From Polyangium sp. y55x31 (GTDB lineage Bacteria > Myxococcota_A > Polyangia > Polyangiales > Polyangiaceae), in contig NZ_JARZHG010000002.1 in NCBI RefSeq assembly GCF_029946505.1, forward strand, positions 620,001-684,000: a DNA stretch of 64,000 nt, written 5' to 3'. Under the pieces are notes generated by a model, which worked only from the letters and a program-made list of their open reading frames with translations, was not told the DNA's origin and ran no database searches. Both the position numbers and the translations under genes were made by a program. Below are positions 8,398-16,776 of the stretch, piece after piece. Position 1 is the first letter of the stretch; the number at the start of each line of letters is the position of its first letter.

Positions 8398-10896
8398 GTG
8401 CTTGACCTGAAAATCCGCCGGGGGCGATGGGCTTCTGTTCTCGGGCTCTTGCTAGCGGGGGGTGCGCTCGGCGTCGCCTGCACGCCGGAGTCCGGCATCG
8501 AGCGGCCGACGGGCGCATCCAGCAGCGGGAGCGGCGGCGAAGGCGGCGCGGGCGGTGATGCCGGCGCCTCGTCGAGCTCGAGCTCGTCGAGCAGCTCGTC
8601 CTCGTCCAGCGGGAGCGGCGGCGCAGGCGGCGAAGGGGGGATCGGCGGCGCCGGTGGCACAGGCGCCGCCGGCGGTGCTGGCGGCGCAGGCGGCGCAGGC
8701 GGCGCAGGCGGCATGGGCGGCGGACCCATGAGCAACTGCCCACCCGACGCGGATTTCGACGGCATCTCCGACGACGTCGAGGGCAAGGCTCAGGGCGTCG
8801 ACACGGACGGAGACGGCACGCCCGACTACCTCGACACGGACAGCGACAACGACTCGCTCCCCGACGCGCTCGAAGGTCAAACCGCCTCGGTCGGCTGCGC
8901 GTACCCGCAGAACTCCGACGGCACCGCGCCGCCCGACTTCCGCGACACGGACAGCGACGACAACGGCCTGCCCGACGCGCTCGAGATCTACCCCGACCAG
9001 ACGCCCTACGATCCGCAGAAGCCCGCGCCGAACCCCGCGGACACCGACGGCGACGGCGTCCCCGACTACGCCGATCCGGACAACGACGACGACTCGCTGC
9101 CGGACACCGTCGAGCTCGTGATGGGCGTCGCCATCAACACGGACGGCGACGCGCTGCCCGATCTGTCCGACGCCGACAGCGACAACGACACGATCGGCGA
9201 CGCCTTCGAAGGGCTCGCCGACCCCGACGGCGATGGCAAGCCCGCGTTCCGCGACAACGACAGCGACGCGGATGGGCTCTCCGACTACTGCGAGGCCGGG
9301 CCGCTGCACATGGTCGCGGATCCGCCGCCCGACGCAGACAGCGATGGCAAATACGACTTCCTCGATCTCGACGCCGACGCCGACGGCATCCTCGACAAGG
9401 ACGAGGACATCAACCTCGACTGCCAGCTCGGCCCGCTCGAGACCGATCGCACGAAGGCCGACACGGACGGCGACGGCACCTCGGATCTGATCGAGCGCGA
9501 GCTCGGCTCGGATCCGCGGGATGCGTTCGTCACGCCCGGCACGCTCGGCAAGTTCTACTTCGTGTTGCCCTACCTCGGCGCGCCCTCGCCGGCCGAGAAC
9601 ATCGTTCCACTTCGTACGAACTTGAACCAGGGCGACGTCGCTTTCCTCGTCGACACGACGGCGACGATGGGCGGCGAGATCCAGAACCTCAAGAGCAACC
9701 TCGGCGCGATCGTCGCCAAGCTGAAGGCGTCGATCCCCGACCTCGCCGTCGGCTTCGCGGGCTTCGACGACTTCCCGACGGGCACGTACGGCACCGCGGG
9801 CGTCGATCAGCCGTTCTACGTCGCAGGCAGCACGGGACACGTGAGCACCGCGCTCGCGGACAACCTCGCGGCGGTCCTCTCGCTCAACGTGCACGACGGC
9901 GGCGACGGCCCGGAGTCACACATCGCGGCGATGTACCGCGCGCTCACCGACGCTTACCTCATCTGGCCCAGCGGTCAGCTCACGCCCGCGGGCGCGCCCA
10001 GCGGCCGCTACGGAACGCTGCACTTCCGCGACGGCGCACTCCCCATCCTCGTGCCGATCACCGACGCTCCGTTCCACAACGGCCGGCGCTCCATCGACGC
10101 GAGCAACCTCCACGATCCGTACGACTTCAACGGCCAGCCCCCCTTCCCCACGCCCACGGTCGACACGCTCATCAGCACGATGAAGCAGCGCGGCGCGCGG
10201 CTCATCGGCATCTCCTCCTCGAACGGCGTGCGCATGGGCGGCGATCCGTACGAGGATCTCGCGTACATCGCCGATCAGACGGGCTCGCTCGTCCCGCCCT
10301 CCGCGTTCGGCGGCATGCAGTGCGGCACCGGCCCGAACGGCGCGTTCATCGTCCCCGACGGGCCCGCGAACGTGGAGAACCCCGGCGGGACCTGCCGCCT
10401 CATCTTCGACATCAGCACCGACGGCAGCGGCCTCAACGACATCACCCTCGACAACGGCATCCGGGCCCTCCTCAAGTCGATCCGCTTCGACATCCGCGCC
10501 CTCGCCACCGCGAGCCTCGCCGATCCCATCGACTCGGTGGACACGTTCATCACGCAGATCTCGGTCAACGCGTCGGGCGGCGACGACGCAGCCGAGCCAG
10601 GCGTGCCGTGCTTCTCGCTGAACGCCGTCCAGCAGCTCAAGGACGTCTGGTCGGGCGCGAAGGGCCTCGTCAAGGCGCAGGACGGCGTGAACGAGACCGC
10701 CCTCGGGATCGTTCCTGGTCAAAAGATCTGCTTCAAGATCGTGCCCAAGCCGAACACGACGATCCCGCAGAACCAGACCGCGCAGCTCTTCAAGGCCACG
10801 CTGACGGTGAAGGCGCAAAACGGCATCTCGCCCTCGGAACTCCTGCTCGGCGTGCCCAAGGAAATCCTCTTCCTCGTCCCGCCCGCGCCGCAGTGA
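8398..10896 (+). CDS. Surface lipoprotein with TSP3 calcium repeats and a VWA domain
   Basis: This 832-residue protein starts at a GTG and opens with a signal peptide ending near Cys28, a probable but imperfect lipobox. Next comes a low-complexity stalk of poly-Ser and Gly/Ala (about residues 40-115). Then about ten thrombospondin type 3-like repeats follow (DTDGDGTPDYLDTDSDND and variants, to about 380), which normally bind many calcium ions. A von Willebrand A-type domain follows, with a MIDAS-like DTTATM near residue 418. The protein is probably anchored in the outer envelope with the VWA domain held out on a stiff calcium rod, suited to adhesion. It converges on the FGE-like gene with a gap of only 3 bases. 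Confidence 0.85.
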   Translation: MLDLKIRRGRWASVLGLLLAGGALGVACTPESGIERPTGASSSGSGGEGGAGGDAGASSSSSSSSSSSSSSGSGGAGGEGGIGGAGGTGAAGGAGGAGGAGGAGGMGGGPMSNCPPDADFDGISDDVEGKAQGVDTDGDGTPDYLDTDSDNDSLPDALEGQTASVGCAYPQNSDGTAPPDFRDTDSDDNGLPDALEIYPDQTPYDPQKPAPNPADTDGDGVPDYADPDNDDDSLPDTVELVMGVAINTDGDALPDLSDADSDNDTIGDAFEGLADPDGDGKPAFRDNDSDADGLSDYCEAGPLHMVADPPPDADSDGKYDFLDLDADADGILDKDEDINLDCQLGPLETDRTKADTDGDGTSDLIERELGSDPRDAFVTPGTLGKFYFVLPYLGAPSPAENIVPLRTNLNQGDVAFLVDTTATMGGEIQNLKSNLGAIVAKLKASIPDLAVGFAGFDDFPTGTYGTAGVDQPFYVAGSTGHVSTALADNLAAVLSLNVHDGGDGPESHIAAMYRALTDAYLIWPSGQLTPAGAPSGRYGTLHFRDGALPILVPITDAPFHNGRRSIDASNLHDPYDFNGQPPFPTPTVDTLISTMKQRGARLIGISSSNGVRMGGDPYEDLAYIADQTGSLVPPSAFGGMQCGTGPNGAFIVPDGPANVENPGGTCRLIFDISTDGSGLNDITLDNGIRALLKSIRFDIRALATASLADPIDSVDTFITQISVNASGGDDAAEPGVPCFSLNAVQQLKDVWSGAKGLVKAQDGVNETALGIVPGQKICFKIVPKPNTTIPQNQTAQLFKATLTVKAQNGISPSELLLGVPKEILFLVPPAPQ

Positions 10897-10899
10897 CCC

Positions 10900-12084
10900 T
10901 CACCAGGTGGGCTCCTTCTTGCCCTTGCGCTTCTTCTTGCGCTCCTTGTTCCCGATCCCGATCTTCCCCCACTCGTACGACACGCGCCTGCGGAACGCGC
11001 CGTTGTCGTCGCCTCCATAGACGAAGAGCTCGCGCGGCGTCTCCGTCTCGCCCACCGTCGGCTGCCAGAGCTCCGTCGGCACGAAGGCCATCGAGACCGG
11101 CGCGTCGAAGCGCATGCGCGCCACCACGACCCCGCAGTGCGCGTGATCCGCGGCCTTCGCGCAGCCGCCGCCGAGCACGAGCTCCTCGTTGCCCAGCGGG
11201 TGCCACGTCCAGATCCGTTCGACCTCAAACTGATCGTCGGTCTTCCGCTTCTTCACCGCCTCGCGGATCTCCTCCGGCACGAGCGGCGTGAGGGCGCGCG
11301 CGAGCTCGACCTTCGTGTCCGCGGGGTGGAACGTGAGCGGCGCGCCTCGGCTCACGTTGAGCACCACCTCGAAGCTGTTGGGCTCACCCGCGCAGCAGCG
11401 GAAGCCCACGTCGGCGCGGCGCACGTCGGACCGCACGCCGCGGCCGTTCGCGCACCGGCCCACGAGCTCGCCCTGCGGCGCGTTCCCGCCGCGTGTCGTC
11501 CCGAGGTTCGTCTTGCTCGCGTCGCGGCGCCACTGGCTCGACGTCCACTGCCAGACGCCGCCGTGCAGATCGTGGATCCCGAACGCGCTCTTGCACCCCG
11601 CGTTCACGCCGTTCGGCACGAGGTTCCGCATCGAGCCCGTCATGCACGTCGTCGGCTTGTACGTGTCGCCGTACGGGTACGCCGCGTTCTGCGGCCCCTT
11701 GCACGCGCGCTCCCATTCGAGCTCCGTGCAGAGCCGCTTCTGCTGGGCCGCGCAAAGCTCGGCCGCCTCGGCCTGCGTGACGTTCGTCGTGGGGATCGCG
11801 CCGGGCTCGTTCGGGTACGGGAAGAGGTCGATGTAGAAGCCCGACATCACGACCTGCTCGCCCGCCATCTCCTCGTCGGGGACACGCGGCAGCTTGTCGG
11901 GCGGCGTGCCCGCGATGAGCGATCCGGGCGGGATCCAGGCCATCCCCGGCCGCGGCTCGGGCTCTCGATCCGCCGTCACCCACGGCGGCTCGGCCTCCTC
12001 GCCCGCGTCGGTCGGCTCGGGCGCGAGCCCCTTGTTCTGGCAGCCGAGCGCGAGCAGGGCGGCCGCGACGAGAGCCCTCTTCAC
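10900..12084 (-). CDS. FGE-sulfatase-fold lipoprotein, probably non-catalytic
   Basis: A 394-residue protein with a short lipoprotein-type leader ([15 protein letters not shown]) and a formylglycine-generating-enzyme fold. The fold shows in [56 protein letters not shown] and a terminal GFRCC near residue 225. True FGEs use two cysteines spaced five apart at this end; here the upstream partner is absent ([10 protein letters not shown]), so enzyme activity is doubtful and a carbohydrate- or protein-binding role is more likely. A second domain of about 170 residues ends in a very basic Lys tail. The GTG start overlaps the TGA of the NtrC-like gene, so the two are translated together. Confidence 0.82.
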   Translation of the reverse strand: MKRALVAAALLALGCQNKGLAPEPTDAGEEAEPPWVTADREPEPRPGMAWIPPGSLIAGTPPDKLPRVPDEEMAGEQVVMSGFYIDLFPYPNEPGAIPTTNVTQAEAAELCAAQQKRLCTELEWERACKGPQNAAYPYGDTYKPTTCMTGSMRNLVPNGVNAGCKSAFGIHDLHGGVWQWTSSQWRRDASKTNLGTTRGGNAPQGELVGRCANGRGVRSDVRRADVGFRCCAGEPNSFEVVLNVSRGAPLTFHPADTKVELARALTPLVPEEIREAVKKRKTDDQFEVERIWTWHPLGNEELVLGGGCAKAADHAHCGVVVARMRFDAPVSMAFVPTELWQPTVGETETPRELFVYGGDDNGAFRRRVSYEWGKIGIGNKERKKKRKGKKEPTW

Positions 12085-13571
12085 GTCGGCTCGTGCTCGC
12101 GCTCCCGGAGCCCGAGCTCCTTCATCTTGAGCTGCAGGCCCTTGCGCGAAATCTTGAGCAGCCGCGCCGCGTGCGTGACGTTGCCCTGCGTCTGCTTGAG
12201 GGCGCGCACGATGAGATCACGTTCGAGCCGGCTCATCGCGGCCTTGACCTGCTCCTTCAGGCCGTCCGAGATCGACGCCGTCTCGCCTTGCTGCGGATCG
12301 GGCGACGACGGCGACGGCGCGCGCGCGCCCTCCGGAGACGAAGGCGCGCTCGCGGCCGCGGCGCCCACCTGCGCCACGTTCGACCGCACCTCCTCCGAGA
12401 GATCCTCGAGCCGGATGCGAGCGCCGTCCGCGAACAGCACCGCGCGCTCGATCACGTTCTCGAGCTCGCGGATGTTCCCCGGCCAGCCGTAAGACGAGAG
12501 GCGCTCGAGCGCGTCCGGCTCGACGCCCTCGATGTTCTTGCGCAGCCGCGCGTTGAACTTCGCGATGAAGTACGACACGAGCGGCGGGATGTCGGTCCTG
12601 CGCTCGCGCAGCGCGGGCAGCGCGATCGACACCACGTTGAGGCGGTAGAACAGATCCTCGCGGAACGAGCCCGCGCCGATCTCGCGCTTCAGGTCGCGGT
12701 TCGTCGCGGCCACGAGCCGCACGTCCACGCGGATCGTCTTGATGCCGCCCACGCGCTCGAACTCGCTCTCCTGGAGCACGCGGAGGAGCTTCACCTGCAT
12801 CTCGTTCGGGATCTCGCCGATCTCGTCGAGAAAAAGCGTCCCGCCCGACGCGAGCTCGAAGCGGCCCGGCTTCGACGCGACCGCGCCCGTGAACGCGCCT
12901 CGCTCGTAGCCGAAGAGCTCCGACTCCATCAGGTCCTTCGGGATCGCGGCGCAGTTCACCTTGATGAAGGGCCTGTCGCGCCGACTCGAGTTCTCGTGCA
13001 GCGCCCGCGCCACGAGCTCCTTGCCCGTCCCGCTCTCGCCCGTGATGAGCACCGTCGTGGGCGTATCCGCGACACGCTCGATGATCGCGTAGAGGTCGTG
13101 GATCGGCTGGCTCTCGCCGATGATGCCGAAGCGCGCGGTACCCTCGCGCGGGGACGCGGAGACGGCGACGTCGCGCGACGCGTCGGCGCTCGCGAGGTCA
13201 CGCGTGCGCAGCGCCTTGCGGACCACGAGGCGCACCTCGTGCTGGTCGAAGGGCTTCGTGATGTAGTCGAAGGCGCCGGTCTTCAGCGCCTCGACCGCGT
13301 TGTCCACCGTCCCGTGGGCCGTCAACATGACCACGGGGCGCGTCGGATCGTCGCGCATGGCGGCGCGGAGCAGATCCATCCCGTCCACCTTGGGCATCCG
13401 GAGGTCGGTGATCACGAGGTCGATGTGGTGCTCCTTGAGGAAGGCGAGGGCTTCCTCCCCGTCCTCGGCGGTGTGCACCTCGTAGCCGTCCCGACCGAGC
13501 TGCGCGCTGAGCACGCGGCGCAGGTTCGCCTCGTCGTCCACGACCAGGATCTGCTTCTTTTCAGGTAGCAC
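12081..13571 (-). CDS. Sigma-54-dependent response regulator, NtrC type
   Basis: This 496-residue activator has three domains in the classic order. The N-terminal receiver ([14 protein letters not shown], phospho-acceptor in VITDLRMP, switch Thr in VVMLTAHG, Lys in ITKPFD) spans about 1-120. The AAA+ domain has Walker A GESGTGKE near 188, the sigma-54-contacting GAFTGA loop in [17 protein letters not shown], Walker [11 protein letters not shown] and the R-finger region. The C-terminal Fis-type helix-turn-helix is [22 protein letters not shown]. It should remodel sigma-54 RNA polymerase at enhancer-dependent promoters after phosphorylation. No histidine kinase is adjacent, so it is an orphan regulator here. 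Start is GTG, and the stop overlaps the FGE-like lipoprotein start. Confidence 0.95.
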   Translation of the reverse strand: MLPEKKQILVVDDEANLRRVLSAQLGRDGYEVHTAEDGEEALAFLKEHHIDLVITDLRMPKVDGMDLLRAAMRDDPTRPVVMLTAHGTVDNAVEALKTGAFDYITKPFDQHEVRLVVRKALRTRDLASADASRDVAVSASPREGTARFGIIGESQPIHDLYAIIERVADTPTTVLITGESGTGKELVARALHENSSRRDRPFIKVNCAAIPKDLMESELFGYERGAFTGAVASKPGRFELASGGTLFLDEIGEIPNEMQVKLLRVLQESEFERVGGIKTIRVDVRLVAATNRDLKREIGAGSFREDLFYRLNVVSIALPALRERRTDIPPLVSYFIAKFNARLRKNIEGVEPDALERLSSYGWPGNIRELENVIERAVLFADGARIRLEDLSEEVRSNVAQVGAAAASAPSSPEGARAPSPSSPDPQQGETASISDGLKEQVKAAMSRLERDLIVRALKQTQGNVTHAARLLKISRKGLQLKMKELGLREREHEPT

Positions 13572-13779
13572 GCGGCGAGGTTACCAGAGCCCGGGGGCGC
13601 GGGGGGATCGGCGGCAGGGCCCCCCGGATCGGGCCGGGCAGGGCTCGGCTGGGAGGCCTCCGGCGGGGGGTCCGAGGGGGGAAGAGGCGGGATCGGCGGC
13701 ATCCTGCTCACCGTGTGCGCGCTTTTTTTCGCGGACGGCGGCGCATGCCATTATGCTCGGTACGAAGGACGAATACCGC

Positions 13780-14727
13780 ATGTGGGGAACGCGCGCGCAG
13801 GGGGTATCTCTGGTCGGGCTCGTCGTCGGGGTGACCCTGGCGACGGGCATGGCCATGGCCGATGGCCCGCAGAATCCGTTCGCCGGTAAGTGCAACCGAA
13901 CGGCAACGGAAGAGGACGTCGAAGGCGCCAAGGGCGCTCACAAGGCAGCAAGGCAATTTTACGAGCGTGGCGAGTACGCCCGCGCGATCCAGTACTGGCG
14001 GGATGTCTTCAACCTCGACTGCAACGCGGTCGGCACGCTGCTGAACATCGCCAACGCGTACGAAAAACTCGGCGATCGGCAGAACGCGATCTTCGCGCTG
14101 GAGGCCTACCTCGAGCGCGCGCCGGACGCCCCGGACGCGGCGAAGATCCAGACGCGCGTGAAGAACTTGAAGGACCTGCAGCAGAGCCAGACGCCCACGG
14201 CTTCCGCATCGGCGACGGCGTCTGCAGCTCCGACGAGCTCGGCCACGATGCGCCCCGAGCTCCCGCCGCCTCCCCCCGTAAAACCCTTCGGCGTCGCGCC
14301 GTGGATCACGGTCGGCGTCGGCGGCGCGGCGCTCATCGCAGGCGCGATCCTCTTGCCGGTCGGCCTCGGCAACGTGTCGGGCGTGCAAAAGGGCGCGTCC
14401 AACGTCGGCGACAAGACGGGGTGCTTCCGGATCCGGGACGGCATCACCCCGAACAGCCCGCTCCCAGCCGAGCAGGTCGCGACCTCGGGTAGCCAGTGGT
14501 TCTGTTACGACAAAGATTCGTACGACCAGGCCGTCCTCGGACAAACGCAGGTCCTCATCGGCAAGATCGCGCTCGGCGTCGGCGGCGCGGCGGTCGCGGG
14601 CGGGCTCGTGTGGGAGCTGCTCTTCAACAAGCCCGTGCCGCAGGACGAGCAGAAGTCGAGCCGCGTGCGCGTCACGCCGACCGTCGGCCCCGGCATGAGC
14701 GGCGTCCTCGTCCACGGTTCGTTCTGA
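13780..14727 (+). CDS. TPR-containing exported protein with two membrane segments
   Basis: A 315-residue protein starting at the ATG at 13780, which has GAAGGA about 10 bases upstream; an earlier ATG at 13753 is possible but weaker. A signal peptide ends in TGMAMA, followed by a tetratricopeptide-like helical region (AARQFYERGEYARAIQYWRD, then LLNIANAYEKLGDRQNAIFA) around residues 40-110. A Ser/Ala then Pro-rich linker (PELPPPPPVKP) leads to two Gly-rich hydrophobic segments, ITVGVGGAALIAGAILLPVG and KIALGVGGAAVAGGLVWELL. Proteins of this layout are common and uncharacterised in myxobacteria; the TPR part suggests a protein-protein scaffold at the envelope. It ends just before repeat copy 1 and is convergent with the Nudix gene. 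Confidence 0.75.
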   Translation: MWGTRAQGVSLVGLVVGVTLATGMAMADGPQNPFAGKCNRTATEEDVEGAKGAHKAARQFYERGEYARAIQYWRDVFNLDCNAVGTLLNIANAYEKLGDRQNAIFALEAYLERAPDAPDAAKIQTRVKNLKDLQQSQTPTASASATASAAPTSSATMRPELPPPPPVKPFGVAPWITVGVGGAALIAGAILLPVGLGNVSGVQKGASNVGDKTGCFRIRDGITPNSPLPAEQVATSGSQWFCYDKDSYDQAVLGQTQVLIGKIALGVGGAAVAGGLVWELLFNKPVPQDEQKSSRVRVTPTVGPGMSGVLVHGSF

Positions 14728-14761
14728 CGAACCGTTTGAGGTCAACCAGTTCGTGACGTCT

Positions 14762-14865
14762 CGCCGGGGTTTCACCCCGGGCCCGACCAGGGGCTGTTCG
14801 CCCCTGGACCCGAACCAGGGCGCAGCCCTGGACCAAGGGTGCATCGACCGCGATGCGGTCGATGC
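14762..14865. repeat. Modular hairpin repeat, copy 1
   Basis: Four hairpins stand in a row in the gap between convergent genes. Hairpin 1 is CCGGGG-TTTCA-CCCCGG (14764-14780). Hairpin 2 is CCAGGGGC-TGTTC-GCCCCTGG (14787-14807). Hairpin 3 is CCAGGGC-GCA-GCCCTGG (14815-14831). Hairpin 4 has 10-bp arms GCATCGACCG/CGGTCGATGC around a CGATG loop (14841-14865). The same order recurs at 34810-34962, 36916-37015 and, inverted, 37051-37204. It could act as a bidirectional terminator here. Copy 1 lacks the conserved tail that follows hairpin 4 in two other copies. Confidence 0.85.
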
Positions 14866-14877
14866 AAAGAGAGCTTC

Positions 14878-15528
14878 TCAAACGGGCTCTCGATCTCCCC
14901 AAGGCATCTCGCGCTCCAGGATCGGCGGCGGCAACGTCGCCCCGATCCCCATCGCGATCTGCTCGACGAGCTCGTGGAAGATCACCGCGCTCGCACCGTA
15001 GAGCACGCACGCGTCGAGCCGGAAGTGCGGCATCAGGATCTCCGCGCCGTTCCATGGCACGATCACGCCGCTTCTTGGCGCCTCCCCACGCAGATACGCG
15101 CCGAGCGGCAGCTCGAGCAGGCGCGCGATCTCCCCCGAACGCGCCTCCGGCACGAGCGCCTCGTCCACGGCCACGACGTACGGGTGGATCAAGTACCGGC
15201 CGTTGTACGTCGGCGTCGGCGTGAGCTCCCCGAGCCGCATGATCCCCGCCCCCGCGAGCCCCACCTCCTCGTCCATCTCGCGCAGCGCCGTCGCGTAGAG
15301 ATCCACGTCGTCAGGCTCTCGCTTGCCGCCGGGAAACGCGACCTGGCTCGGGTGCTCGCGCAGCTCGGCCGATCGAAGGATCGCGATCACCACCGGATCG
15401 GGCGTGAAGCGGATCGGGATCGCGACGGCCGCGGGGCGCGCGTTCGTCTGCAGCATCGAGATCCAGGGGCTGTCCGTCGCCGGCAAACCAGCGAGGGAGC
15501 GGCGAACGTCGTCGGGGGAGATCCGCAT
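14878..15528 (-). CDS. Nudix hydrolase, CoA-pyrophosphatase-like
   Basis: A 216-residue hydrolase with a Nudix box: GGKREPDD, then ALREMDEEVGL, around residues 67-90, preceded by the SQVAFPGG leader typical of the CoA-diphosphatase (NudL/YeaB) branch. Nudix enzymes cleave nucleoside diphosphates linked to another group, and the glutamates of REMDEE bind the metal. Downstream strands (TYNGRYLIHPYVVAV) shape the substrate pocket. The enzyme should be cytoplasmic; substrate preference for CoA or its derivatives is inferred from the box context. It starts at ATG 46 bases after the SPFH gene stop, consistent with co-transcription, and its stop abuts the hairpin repeat. Confidence 0.87.
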   Translation of the reverse strand: MRISPDDVRRSLAGLPATDSPWISMLQTNARPAAVAIPIRFTPDPVVIAILRSAELREHPSQVAFPGGKREPDDVDLYATALREMDEEVGLAGAGIMRLGELTPTPTYNGRYLIHPYVVAVDEALVPEARSGEIARLLELPLGAYLRGEAPRSGVIVPWNGAEILMPHFRLDACVLYGASAVIFHELVEQIAMGIGATLPPPILEREMPWGDREPV

Positions 15529-15574
15529 GCTTCGAGGGGGGATACCTCAAAGGAGCAGAACCGTCCCGCGATGG

Positions 15575-16660
15575 TCAATCCTTCTTGGCCTCGCTCTTCA
15601 CGACCCCCGGCAGCGACGCGCCACGCGCGCGGGCCACGTCCATCACCTGATCGAGGCCCGCCGAGAGGAACGAGAACAAGCTGCCGTCGGTCGTCGTCAC
15701 GTTGACGCGATCGAACGAGGCGCGGAACGCGTTCGCGATCGAGGGCAACGTCTCGGTCAGCATGATCTCTTGCAAACGCGCCTCGCCGAGCTCCGGCACG
15801 CTGCGCTTCTTGGCCTCGATCTCGGCCTCGAGCTCGGCCGCCGCCCTGCGCGTCTCGAGCGCGAGCCGCGCCTCGGTTTGCTCGGCCTCGGCCCGCTCGC
15901 GAGCGCGCGCGAGCTCCTCCTCGTGCGCCCTCCGCGCGAGGGCTTGCTTGTGCTCGAGCGCCTCCATCTCGCGCTTGCGCTCGGCCGCGATGCGCGCCTC
16001 CTCCTCGGCCATGATCGCGCGCCGCGCGTCCTCGGCCGCACGCTTGCGCTCGAACGCGAGCCGGTTCTCCTCGACCGCGACCTCCTCCTTCGCGCGCAAC
16101 GCCTCGAGCGCGAGCTTCTCGCGATACGGCGCCTGCAGCCGCGTGAAGACCTCCTGCGAGAGCACCTTGACGTCCTGGATCTCGATCGTGTCGATCACGA
16201 CGCCCCAGCCCGCACTCGTGCCATCCTGCAAACTCCCCTCGCCTGCGAGCACCGGCGTGATCTCGTCCATCAGCGCAGCCGCGACGCGCTCCTTGCGGTG
16301 CGTGATGCACTCTTCGAGGCGCAAGCCCGCGACGATGCGCCGCGTGGCCCCGACGAACATCTCGCGCAAGATGTCGGTGAGCCCGTTGCGATCCCGATCG
16401 ATCATCCGATACGCGAGCAGCGGCTCGACGATGCGGTAGACCGCGAGGCCCGTCACCTCCACGCCCGCCTTCTCCAGCGTCACCTGATCGGCGCGGAACT
16501 GGAGCTTTTGAATGGTGGTGGGGATCAGCGTGACGCTGTCCGACGGCCACTTGAAGACGCTCGCGCCTTGACCCGAGCGCTTCACCTTCCCGTCGCGGAT
16601 CAAGATCAGAAACTCGTGCGGCTCTGCGGTGACTCGACCGAAGTTCGGGATCGTTCGCAT
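15575..16660 (-). CDS. SPFH/band 7 domain protein
   Basis: This 361-residue protein (ATG at 16660; a GTG 21 bases upstream is possible) has an SPFH/PHB domain in its first 190 residues (FLILIRDGKVKRSGQGASVF, LTDILREMFVGATRRIVAGL, VVIDTIEIQDVKV) and then a long charged coiled coil, roughly 195-290, packed with Glu, Ala and Arg. It ends in a short globular tail. Band 7 proteins assemble into large membrane-associated oligomers. Unlike stomatin or HflK, this one shows no N-terminal membrane helix or signal, so membrane contact must be peripheral if it occurs. It lies between the Nudix and cyclase genes on the same strand. Confidence 0.87.
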   Translation of the reverse strand: MRTIPNFGRVTAEPHEFLILIRDGKVKRSGQGASVFKWPSDSVTLIPTTIQKLQFRADQVTLEKAGVEVTGLAVYRIVEPLLAYRMIDRDRNGLTDILREMFVGATRRIVAGLRLEECITHRKERVAAALMDEITPVLAGEGSLQDGTSAGWGVVIDTIEIQDVKVLSQEVFTRLQAPYREKLALEALRAKEEVAVEENRLAFERKRAAEDARRAIMAEEEARIAAERKREMEALEHKQALARRAHEEELARARERAEAEQTEARLALETRRAAAELEAEIEAKKRSVPELGEARLQEIMLTETLPSIANAFRASFDRVNVTTTDGSLFSFLSAGLDQVMDVARARGASLPGVVKSEAKKD

Positions 16661-16776
16661 GCCGCCCGATGGAGCAATCACCGCGCCAGCGCCGAGATCA
16701 CGCGCTTTCGGCCACTTGCGGGGCGCCGCATCGCGCGGCGCGCTCCATTCCGGAGCGCGTCGATCCGTTTTGGATC

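Noticed and set aside
14762-14865. CRISPR array
   Set aside because: The hairpins are not identical direct repeats with unique spacers, and no cas gene is present; copies are scattered.
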